A stretch of DNA of 64,000 nt from Datura wrightii. Taxonomy: Eukaryota; Streptophyta; Magnoliopsida; Solanales; Solanaceae. Of this stretch, positions 34,401-46,400 are shown piece by piece; position 1 is the first letter of the stretch; every line of letters starts with the position of its first letter. Below the pieces are notes generated by a model. The model was not told the DNA's origin and searched no databases. It saw only the letters and a list, made by a program, of their open reading frames with translations. The stretch is taken from NCBI GenBank assembly GCA_035772735.1, contig JASDFA010000003.1, forward strand, positions 63,050,501 to 63,114,500. Reading direction: 5' to 3'. The translations under genes and the position numbers were made by a program.

Positions 34401-37400
34401 ACCTAACAAAGGTCAAAATGTCAACTAAGATGAACATGAAAGAGTGCATAAAGAAAAATGATTGAATAACAACAAAATCAAGGACCTAACAAAAGGTCAT
34501 TTGATGCAAAGCATATTGAGTTTCCATAAAGTTGTTTTTCCCCTCTCTCGAGCTTCAATTCAAGTTTTCACTAATGCTAGAATATCTTGATTTTACTCTT
34601 TATGCTTGCATTCCTCAAATTTATAATTGAAAATGAAAATCCCTTCGCAGATATTATTTGCTTCTTTGGAATTTTATGAAAATTCTCACTCTAAAAGTTG
34701 AGGCAAACTCCCTTGAATTTCTCTCCTCTCTATTACAATTTTTGTTGCTTCATTATTTCAGTATTTTCATTCTTGATTTTGATTTTTTTTAAATGCATGT
34801 GGGACAGCTGCATCGGTCTCTCTTCCATCTAGCTTATTCCCTTCAAAGTTTGACGAGTATAATAATGGAAGATATCAATGGAGTTAAAGGCGACAATTCA
34901 AGAAAGGATTTAGCAGTTCTCAACGGATTAACTTTGAGTATTATTTGAATTAGTAGCAATTAAACTATTTTTCTTAATATTTGTTTTTTTGTCAGAACAA
35001 TTTTATTGGTTACAGAGTATTGTGGAGCTTCCTGTAAGTTATTTAGTATGATTCTATATCAACTAAATTTAGAAGTTTGGCTTATTTGAATTGTTTGTCC
35101 TATTTTATAATTGTTGAGCTTCCTGTAAGTTATCTAGTATGATTGCATATCAACTAAATTTAGAATTTTGGCTTATTTGAATTTTTTGTTCTATTTTATT
35201 TTTTTTATGTTTACTTGGCGGTTGCATTCTTTAGGTGAGTGTTCGTATTATGCTATATTTCTAGATTTAAGTATGAAACTGGAGTAATTTTAATTGTGTT
35301 TTGGTTTATGTTTTTTAGAGTCATGAATGTAGTCCGTAGTTAATTAACTCTTTTTGTCAAGGATTTTTTCATGCAACATGTTAGTTTTTGAACAGATCTA
35401 ATGTTGAAGGAATGTGTCGGTGAAGTTAACGATTTGTTATCAACTTATGTTTCCAAGACTTAGGCCTTATTTGTTTGCACTTAATCGAGATCTGAATTTG
35501 AATAGTCCGAACCTTAGGCCATTAAGTGCATTTGTTTTCATTGATTTAAACATACTTGGTCTGACTAGATCTTAATTATTAATATCATTAAGAGGTATGT
35601 TTGTGTGAATAATTTTCACCATCATTCTATCCACAACCACCAGCCACCACCATTAACCACCTCTATCATCACCATCATTACCACCACCACCACCACCAAC
35701 TACCTCTATCACCATTTTCAACCACCATTACTGTTGCCAACAACCACTGGCAACCATTATGCTGCCAACCACTACTGTCAATCATTACTACACATACCAC
35801 TTTCATCATTATAATTATATTTACTGCCGCCACTACCGCCACTACTGTCACTGTCGTCGCCAACTCTACCACGACTATCACTCACTACCACCACTGCGAC
35901 AAATCCCTACTATCAACCACCCTCTCCATCACAACTAGCAGCCGCCAACTACTACCAACATATAGTCAACCACTACACATTCTCAAGCCGCCATCATCAA
36001 CATCGACAACTACCAACATCAATCAACTTCACCATCACAACCACCACTACCATCACATCAGTCACTACAACACCAACCACCCCTATCATCATAACTATCA
36101 TCACTACCATTACTAACAACTATCATCATCACAATTACTAGCCACTAACACCAAGCATTACCATGACCATCACTACAAACCATTTCCACCATCACTAACA
36201 AGCATAAATATTTTATTTTTTTATCAGATAATAAATTTATTTTATTAAATTGATATTTTTTCTAATATTTAATTATTTTTTTATTTGAATTGTATATGTA
36301 ATGTATTTATAAATAAGTAAAACAGTCTTAATCATTCAGTGTTCAGATCTAGAAACAACATCTAATCATTCAGATGTGCATTCAGATTCAGACATTTTAA
36401 TCTTAATGAAAACAAATGAAGCCTTAATAGCATGTGATGTATATATTCTGCTACAGATATTTAAGTCGTATAAAATTTTAAAAAATCTACTTTGTAACTA
36501 CAATTGGATTGTCGTTGAAAGTTGATTTTTGTTTGGTTGGACTATTCTATTGAGTTTAATAATCTTATACAATTTCTATGTAGCAGTTACCGGACACGGT
36601 TGATGAGAAATTGTGAACATCATATGTCTGTCATATGAAGAACTTAATCCATTCACTCTTTGTAGTAGACACATTTGATATTACGCAAGAAAATGTTATT
36701 AATCTTATCAATTTGATGATTTGAATTTCGATAAATATAGCATTTTGCATCTGTTTATGTGTACTGGAATAGTATAACTTAATTTATACATATAATCCCT
36801 TAGAGGCCTTGAACAAATTGCAACATTCACTCTTGCCCAGAACATATGAAGAACTTAATCCATTCACTCTTTTCCCGCATTGCAGGGGTACTATACTAGT
36901 AATGTTTAAAAGCAAACTAATTTTGCACCCAACTTTTGTTTTGATAATGCTAATTTTGCACCCAACTTGAATGCATTGTAGAAGTTTCAAGAACAAACAA
37001 AATAGAGAGTTAGATATTTAAGGGGACCAAATGACCTATAATATCCTATGATCGACCAACTGATTCATGCTTTCCAGAGACTTCTCTAATGGCCTCAACA
37101 GTGTGTTCTATGATGTGATGTTGATGGGCAAGAGAGTTACCAGGACAATTCAGAGAATACTTGGTCAAAAGCTAAGAGTTGAGGATTCCATTAAACCCAA
37201 AAGCATTTGTTTCTATCACCTCTACAAAGTCTGCTGAAGGTAGAAAGACAATCTTGTTCTCATCTGACAGCAAATCAAGTCTATCAAAAAGGTTCAAATT
37301 TCAGAGAACGGATGTATTGCTGTAAACAGAACCAACTGAGGAGCTTAACTGACTTTGAGGTCAGTGCTGGTGTGCCTGGAACTGATTGAGTGGGTAACAT

Positions 37401-40400
37401 AAGTTGCTGGTTGTGAGAACTAAGTCTGGAGTATCTCATATACTAACATATTTCTGTAGAAAGTTTGGATGCTTAATTACCAACTTCCTAGTTTAATTTT
37501 ACATATGGAAGAATGTACGGATGAATGAAGCTAATAAGAGTTCAAACAAATAAAGAACGCAGTGTAATCTGCATCAGGAAGGAATAGAGCAATCTCTCTT
37601 CAACAAGGCAACTTTCTCTTTAATAGCAGCAATTGGCGTCTGTATCTTTTCTCACTCCATCACTTACAACAGCTCTCAAAGACCTGAGTTACCTTCTTAA
37701 ATAGTGGATATTGAGATAATAACACCCAACGAAAGAAAAAAAAAAGAAAATGAAACAGCATCAACATTACTAGAGTAAATTTTTTTGAGAAGGAAAAAAA
37801 AGCTAATAATCCCCAAAGAAAGAAAAAAAGAAAATGAAAGCATAATCATAACTAGAGTAAAATTCTTTTGAGAAGGAAAAAGAAAAGAAATATACTCTAG
37901 TTATGATTATGCTGTTTCATTTTCTTTTTTTCTTTCTTCGTGGATAATTAGAGCAAAATATACTATTTAAGAAGGTATTTTATCACAACTAGAGTACACT
38001 GGGAAAGAATATCATTATCTACTGTGGAAATGCCAGATTAATATATAGATATCTTTCTGTTGTAAAAGGTAATGCTTAAAATTCTCAACAACTTTTTTTT
38101 TTTTTTGGAATTTTTGATATTGTTCTCATGTTAAGAAGATGCGCCTTATCACGAAAGTGACCAAGCAAGCAGATGATGATGGTTCAGCCGGTAAGCTAGC
38201 AAGCTTACGAAATGAAGGAAGAGGAGACCCTTCTATTATAAGTTAGCAGAAATGAGGATGCTCAGATTTGGACATGTGAAGAGGAGGAGCACAGATGCCT
38301 CGTCGAGGAGGTGCGACAGTAATAGGCCTAAGGAGAGGTAGAGGTAGACCAAATAAGAATTAGGGAGAGGTGATTAAATAGGACATGGTACATCCTCCTT
38401 TTTTTTAATAAGGTAACATTGTATTCAATCCAAAAACACTAGCATTTGAAGGTGCTGATGGGGTACTTTACAAGCAGATTTCCAGAGACGGTGTACAGGG
38501 CTTAGCTTACAATTTACGCATTGCCTGGATTCTACCATATCTCCTACTCCCCCCACTATATCCTGTTTACACCAAAAATACAAGAGACTAAGACGATTCA
38601 TTTTATTTTCTGAATGGAGCTAGCTCTATCTTCAAACTGTCTTGAAATTCTCTCCTTCCAAATTGTCCCCCATATGCAAGTTGGAATGAACTTCCGTCCG
38701 TCTTCCTTTTCCTCTCTTCTTTCAATGTCTTTCCAAAAGTCTAGAGTTGATTTAGGTAACACCCAAGTCACCCCTCGGATACAAAAGAACATGTGCCACA
38801 GATTTGCAGTTGTCTGACAATGTAAAAATTGATGACATTGCTTTCAGCATCTTTCTCCATCTTGAGCATATCTGTAGACCTTTCTCTGTAAAGCCTCTTG
38901 TGTTAAACAAGCTTTCATTGTATCCAGCTTAAACAAAAGCAGAAACCTTGGTTGAAATTTTGATTTTCGAAATAACTTTCCAAGGCCATGCCTCACATAA
39001 ATTAATCTTGTTTTTCTCCCAATAAACAGATCTAACAGTGAAGTTCCTTTGCTGCATATCTTCCACAGTGGCTTATCTGGTTCATTAGTAGTTCCTGTGA
39101 AGGAATTCAGTACTTGTAACAAATCTGTGACTCTCCCTATTTCCCAATCATTTAATTCCCTTCTAAACAACTGGTTCCAACCTTGCTCTGTCCACACTTG
39201 TGATATTCTATCATTCTTTTGAAGACTGATAAGGTACAAATTCTGGAAAAGGATTTGTACTCTACTGAGGACATGACTTTAGATAGGATAGTATGGAAGT
39301 AGAGGATTAAGGGAAGAAAGTTAGCAGGTACTTGAGCGATTTCTCTCTTTCTTGTGGGAGAGCATAGTTCTAGCTTAGAGTACCTTATTTGCTCCCTCTT
39401 CTCCTTTCTAGTGTTATCATTATTATTTTATTATTATCTTATTCTTCAACTTTATGACTACTATTGTTCTTTTGCTTTGGCTATCTTCTCTTAGTATTTC
39501 CATCCGAGCTTCTTTCACCTTGTATTTTTCAAGCTTATTTTGCAATGTTTTTTAAACCGAGGATCAATCAAAAATAGTCTCTCTACCTCACAAGGTAGAG
39601 GTAAGATCTGCATACACTCTACCCACTCTAGACACCATTTGGGGGATCAACTCGGTATGTTGTTGTTGTTCTCATTGTGTTACTTCAATTTCATACATCA
39701 TAATCTTTTAATCTATAAGTTTTAATTGACAAATCTCTTTACACATTGTTTTAGAATGGTTAAACTGAAATTTAAAGCCAAAAAAAACATCTTCGCCGAC
39801 AGAATGTTGTCCAAATAAAAGAAAATAAAGAAACAAATTAACCTCAGTATGTTGGAAACAATTAATGGAAGTATAAAGCTGATAAGTGAATGGTACTGAT
39901 TTAAAAAAAAAAAGTGAATGGTAGAACTGAAACACCAAAATACTCTTAACACTTTTCACTAAACAACTGACCCTTGTATAAGTATATAGTAAGCTGAACC
40001 TTAGACTCCATAGCTCAGGTGGACTTTCTCCATCGGAGCCGCCTTAATCTCTCTCTTTCTTTCTCTCTTTCCTTCTTCTTTCTTTCTCTTTTTCTGAGGG
40101 ATATGGATAACAGAATATATTTTAGAGCAGGGGGGAAATCTTACGACATCACCGAATCAAGGTCCAAGTCTGGTACGACTGGATTGAGAGCTCCAGACAT
40201 CTTATGAGAAGAATGGTTTTTAGCAAGGGGGCTCTACTATGGTTGTGCAGAAGACTCAACAAAATATCTGAATCAAGGGGAAAGTCCTTCAAATCGTGGT
40301 GATGCAGAGACTACTCGACAAATATTTTTATATCATTGAGATTTAATCAGTATGGGAGATTTCTGTCGATCATTAATGTCAAAGGAAAAGACAGCGCAGT

Positions 40401-43400
40401 AATTATTCTGTCAGAAACATCTTTTCATGAAGGCTGGGGGGTGACCGCCAAAAAAATTGAATCTTTCATCAATAGGAGTCCAACAGCCCCAAAGACTTTA
40501 AAAGTTACTTGGGAGACAGCCAGTCTGCAGACTCGGGGGAAAAGAAATTACAAGAAAAATAAAAATAAAAAAAAGCAAATGGTCACATAAGGAAGCAATG
40601 GTAGACGCTGGAGAGGTGCTGAGATCTCACTAACATACCGCCAATAAGGATCTTGTTGGAAGATGTGTGGTCGGAAAGTTCTCAGGGGAAGAGGACACAC
40701 CCATTCGAAATGATGTCAGAAGGTGCGCTCGGCAATCTTGGAGGAGAGCTCAGGGAGTCCAGGGGTATGATATGAATGGATTTGTTCTTATTTGAACTTC
40801 AATCCTTAAAAGCAGTGGAACATGTTTTGATGGGTGACTGGTGGAGACAAGGTCACCAACTGAAGCTTCAATGGTGGACACCAACAGATGGAACCTTCTG
40901 AAATGATTATAGCTTCGACTGGACTTGGATTCGAGTTTTAGGGTTACCTCTCCATTTGTGATCCAGCTCAATGGTAAACAGAAGAGGAGACGGAGTTAAG
41001 AAATTACCTGAGGTGGGCCAAAATGAGAGTCAAGGGTCCAGCTGAGAAAATTCCAGCAACCATAGACGTTGCCGATGGAGACATCATATTTACACTACCG
41101 ATATGAGTCAAAACTCCGGCGACTCATTGGAGAGTGGAGGAGGGAGCATGCAGTTCACTGGAAGAGAGAAAGGGAAGGGGAAATTGAGGTGAAGGACAGT
41201 CAGAACCTACAAGGTATGGAGGAAAGTGACTTGTCGATAAAAGCACAGAGGGGGCAAGCGGCCATAGGCAGAGTGAAAGACAAACCCTATGAAGCTGATA
41301 GTAGATACATGACTGGCAAAGCGACAGAGAAGGATATTTTAAATGAAGCGGCCAGACTGCACTCTTTAAAAGTTTTGGGCCAAAACATGTGGGCCTTTTA
41401 AATAGGGGCCTGGATGAAAAGATTTTTAGAAAAGAACAGGAGCCTTTTGTAGGGGAAATTAATAAATGGGGAGACAGAGTAGTAGACAGCGGCAACAACA
41501 ATACACTCATAAAAGAATCCGACATTTGCATGGAAAGAGAAACAACCCCAACCCCGTTGTTAGCGATGGCATTACAAATTAGCAGGGACGATCCCAGTCA
41601 GAAAAACGTCTCACAACTTCCGTTTCCAAGATGTCTGTACATGTAGAAGCAATTGAAGAACAGGGAGACAATAACCAGGTAACTTATTTTGGGGAGCTTG
41701 AGCCCATCCAAACAGATGCATCAGGATGTCATGGGGAAATTATGGAGAAGTCGAATTTATGGGTGCAATGCAATATTCTCAAATTAAGTCGGGAATTTGA
41801 GGCAGCCTTTGAGGGATGCTCTAAAGAGGCTATTGCTCTACTCACAAAGACTGACCAGAGAAGGGTAAAAGAGAGGTCTGATAGAAAGTGTGGCGCATGT
41901 TAGGCACAATCGTCTCTCTAGGTGCATTGTAGCAATGTAGCTGTTGTGTTCTTCTACTTGTTGACCAGGAGAAAGAATTGCTACTAGAGATTGAGAAATG
42001 GAGCAAAGGTGAGGAACAGGCACTTAGGCACAAAGCCAGAGCCAACTGGACTGAATGTGGTGATGCGAATACCAAGTACTTTCATGCCTAGTGGAAGATG
42101 AGAACAAGTCATAATGCAATTAACTCCACCTATACTGTGGGATATAGCTGGGATTAAGATCACTGATCCGGGCAAGCAGAAGAAGAGTTCATTTCTGTCT
42201 TTTCTGGGCTAGTGGGAGAATGTGATATGTACTACCTTCTTTGAACTCTATGACTGTGAGGAAAGGGAGATGTCTCAATGTTCAGCAACGGAGGGACTTG
42301 ATCAAGGAGATTTCAGAGGAGGAAATATTAGAAGCCAGAAGAGACGTGCCAAAAAACAAAGCCCCAGGAGTGGACGAGTGGATGGTTTTCCTATTGAGTT
42401 CTTTACTAAGAACTAGGCTACTGTTAAAGAGGAGGTGATGCTGGTAGTCAAGCAATTCTTTCAGACTGGTATTCTCTTACCTACTATCAATATTACTGCT
42501 ATTACTTTAGTGCCTAAAGTGTCTTCACCTACTAAAGTGAAGGACTACAGGCCAATTGCTTGTTGCACTACCTTGTATAAGATTATTTTCAAAGTCATCA
42601 CTAGAAGACTTAAACCTATTATTGTTATTTTGGTTGGCTGTTTCCAATATGCTTTTGTAGAAGGAAGAAGCATTATTGATAATATATTATTTAGCCATGT
42701 TCAAATGTTACAATAGGAAGGGAATCTCTCTAGGTGTGTCTTGAAAATCTTAGGAAAGCTTATGATACACTAGAGTGGGGTTTTCTAAAGCAGCTTCTGG
42801 TGGACTTGGGGTTTCCTGCTAAATTCATTTCTTGGATCATGGCTTGTGTGACCACTGTTTTTTATTCCCTTTTGTTGAATAGGGGACTTACAAGTCCTTT
42901 CAAAGACAAAAAGGGCATTAGGCAAGGTGATCCTATGTCTCCTTACCTCTTTGTGTTGGCCATGGAGTTCTTGGGAAGAGAATTGGGTAAACTCACTGGT
43001 AGTGGTGACTTTAACTTCCACCCAAGATGCAGGAAGCTAGAGAGTATACATATATGCTTTGCAGATGACCTATTTATGTATTGCAGGGCTGATATGATAT
43101 CTGTCAAGTTGCTGAATGCAGCTTTCACAAGATTCCCTGAGGCTAGTCTTCAAGCAAATTTAGATAAAAGTTCCTTGTATATAGTAGGTATATCTGAGCA
43201 TGTCAAGCAGGAGATATTACAGCAATTGGGATATATTGAAGGTTCTATGCCATTCAGATATCTGGGGGTCCCCCCTAGCTGCCAGGAAACTGAGTGTCAA
43301 TCATTACCTTCCACTGATTGAAAAGATAACTGCTAGAGTCATTTGCTGGCCTGCAAAGTTATTATCTTATGTAGGTAGATTACAATTGGTGAAGTCAGTC

Positions 43401-46400
43401 GTCTTTGGAGTGCAAGCTTACTGGACACAAATCTTTATTATCCCAAAGAAAGTGCTAAAGGCAATTGAACAGATCTGCGGAACCTTTGTATGGACAGGTT
43501 CAATCACCATATCAAGGAAAGCATTTCTCCTGGGATACAATATGCAACCTTCATCTGCTGGTGGTTTGAATATGATCAATCTATACATTTGGAACAAGGC
43601 AGCCATATTAAAACACCTGTGGGATATAGCTAGGAAGGACTGTTATGGATCCAATGGGTTCATAGCTATTATCTAAAGGATAGAGAGATGGAAACTATCC
43701 TAATACCTAGGAATGCATCTTGGGTAGTTAGGAAAATAGTGGCAGCAAGAGACTTGATACTTCAGGGACAAAGAGGGAGAGGGACACAGTATGATGCTTT
43801 GGTGGTAGCTCAGAAAGGGGGCAAGTTTGCAATTCGGAAGATGTATATTTCCCTCTTACCTCAGTATCCAAAAGTTGAATGGAAGAGCCTTATTTTACAA
43901 CATGCTATTCACCCAAGGAACAAATTTATACTATGGCTTGCTATTCATCAGAGACTAGCAACTGTGGACAGGTTGTTGAAGTTTGGCATTCAAGTATCAC
44001 CTGATTGTGCATTCTGTGGCAGGACTTTGGAGACCTTTCAACACTTGTTCTTTAAGTGTCACGTTACCAGAGACTTATGGCAAACGTTATGTGGCTGGCT
44101 GGGCTTTCAGAGGACAGTGCAAGACTGGAAAACTGAAGTAAAGTGGATTTGTTTACTAGCTAAGAAGGACATGGGAATGGCTGAGGTATCTAGCTGTCTG
44201 TTTGCTATGATGGTGAATGTGATCTAGAGAGAAAGGAACCAGCTCAGATTCCAGAAAAGAAGATCCAGTATTGAGCAGTTGGTGAAAGAGGTGTTTCTGC
44301 ATATACATATCAGAGGGCAAACCAGAGCCAAGTGGAAGAATACATTGCAGAAGCTAAGCAACTTTCCTTGATTATAATCTGTAATAGCATTATAGATTTG
44401 TAATAGTTTTGATATGATCTTGTATGATGCATTGTTAAGAATTGCACAGAGTAGTTGAGGTTAGCAGTTAGTCAATACACTGCTCAGGTTTGATTGTACA
44501 GTTTTTTTGATATGGAATGAATGCATACAGTTTACTCAAAAAAAAAGGGGGGGGTAAGAGACAATACCAGCAATTTCAATGGAACAAACTGGGAAAAATC
44601 AAATGGTCCCCAAGGAGTTGAGAAATTTGATTTTTGACGTGAAATTTAAAACTGGGGAACCAAGAAGTGAATCAAAGAGTATGGGGAGGAAGCTAATAAC
44701 ATTGTCATGAAGCTAAAAATTCTATCCTGGAATGTCAGGGGGTTAAATAGGGATAGTAAAAGAAGACTAGTGAGGAGTAGGATTCAACAATGGGGGGCTG
44801 ATCTCTATGTATTGGTGGAGACAAATTTGAACCGGCAGTGGGAGAGCTACTTCAGCAAATACGGGGAATAGATGGGTGGAGGGTGCTTGGATAGAAGCCA
44901 GATGCAGTAGTGGTGGTATTTTTATTTTGTGGGATATAAGGTGTTGGAGAGGGGAAGTAGTGGAGAGTGGGGGAAAAGTTTAACTTGCAAGATCAGTGGG
45001 ATAATCAGGATATTTCCTGGTAGATCACAACAGTTTATGCTGATTGTGGGAGGAATGAGAGGAGGGAGTTGTGGGAGGAAATAGGAGCTATGAGGAGGTT
45101 GTGTGAGGGACCTTGGATTGTGTGTGGGGATTTCAATGTCACAAGATTTCCGACAGAGAGAACTGACTCCAACAGGTTAATGGTAGCCATGGCAGAATTT
45201 TCAGAATACATCAATGAGCTGGAACTAGTGGATCCCCCTTTATTTGGGGGAACATACACACGTAGAGGAGGAGCAAACCACAGATGTGCCTCTAGGATCG
45301 ACAGATTTCTATACTCATCTATTTGGGATGACATGTTTCAGCATATAAACCAGAGTACTCCACCCAATTTGGGGTCTGACCACAATTACCAGGGACGGCG
45401 ATACGTAACGCCTGGTTTACTTAGGCAAATCCCACATCGGTGGTGGAGGGGAACGAAGAGTGCTTTATAAGTGCTTGGATACCTCTACATTGTAGACGCG
45501 TTTTAAAGCCGTGAGGGACTAGCTGCCCAAAGCGGACAATATCTACAAGCGGCGACCTGGGCTGTTACAGTGGTATCAGAGCCGGTGCCGGCCGGTGGTG
45601 GGGCAAACCTCAGCGAGGACGCTGAGTCCCTACGGGGGGTAACCAGGGACGGCGATACGTAACGCCTGGTTTACTTAGGCAAATCCCACATCGGTGGTGG
45701 AGGGGAACGAAGAGTGCTTTATAAGTGCTTGGATATCTCTACATTGTAGACGCGTTTTAAAGCCGTGAGGGACTAGCTGCCCAAAGCGGACAATATCTAC
45801 AAGCGGCGACCTGGGCTGTTACATCCAATTATGCCAGAATGTGGAGATTGGTCTTTCAAGAAGACATATTTTAAGTTTGAAAAATGGTGGCTGACAGTAA
45901 AAGGTTTCAGAAACAAGGTGCAGGAATGGTGGACCTCTTTTGAAGTAAGAGGAAGACTAGATTTCAAGTTAGCCTCAAAACTGAGTCTCCTGAAAAAGAA
46001 ACTCAAAGAACCGAGCAGGCAGAATAGAGGGAACTGGAGGGAAAGGAAAAGTCAAGTTCTGCACAGGTTGGCAGTTTAGAACTCATCCAAGAACATAGAG
46101 CTTTAATTGAAGATGAGCAGCTACAGAAGGCCCACTTAGCCAGATACGAGGAGATATCATGGAGACAAAGGTCTAGAGTGCAAATGGATTAAGAGTGGTG
46201 ACAAAAACACAAAATACTTCCATAGACAGGCCTCAACACATAAAAGAATCAATACAACTGACACCTTGTTGATTGATGGAGCTTGAACTACTGAATCTTT
46301 GGCTATTAAAACTCTATTATGAATTTCTATCAGAACCTCTACAGGGAAACAGAAAGCTGGAGACCAAGCTTGAATATTCAGGGGGGTCTCAAGGATAACA

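Noticed and set aside
35605..35881. His/Thr-rich and Val-rich ORFs
   Set aside because: Direct translation of the CAC/CAT triplet array.
45388..45823. Cassandra-type TRIM with an embedded 5S rRNA promoter
   Set aside because: Terminal repeats do not contain the 5S internal control region text; it is another TRIM family.
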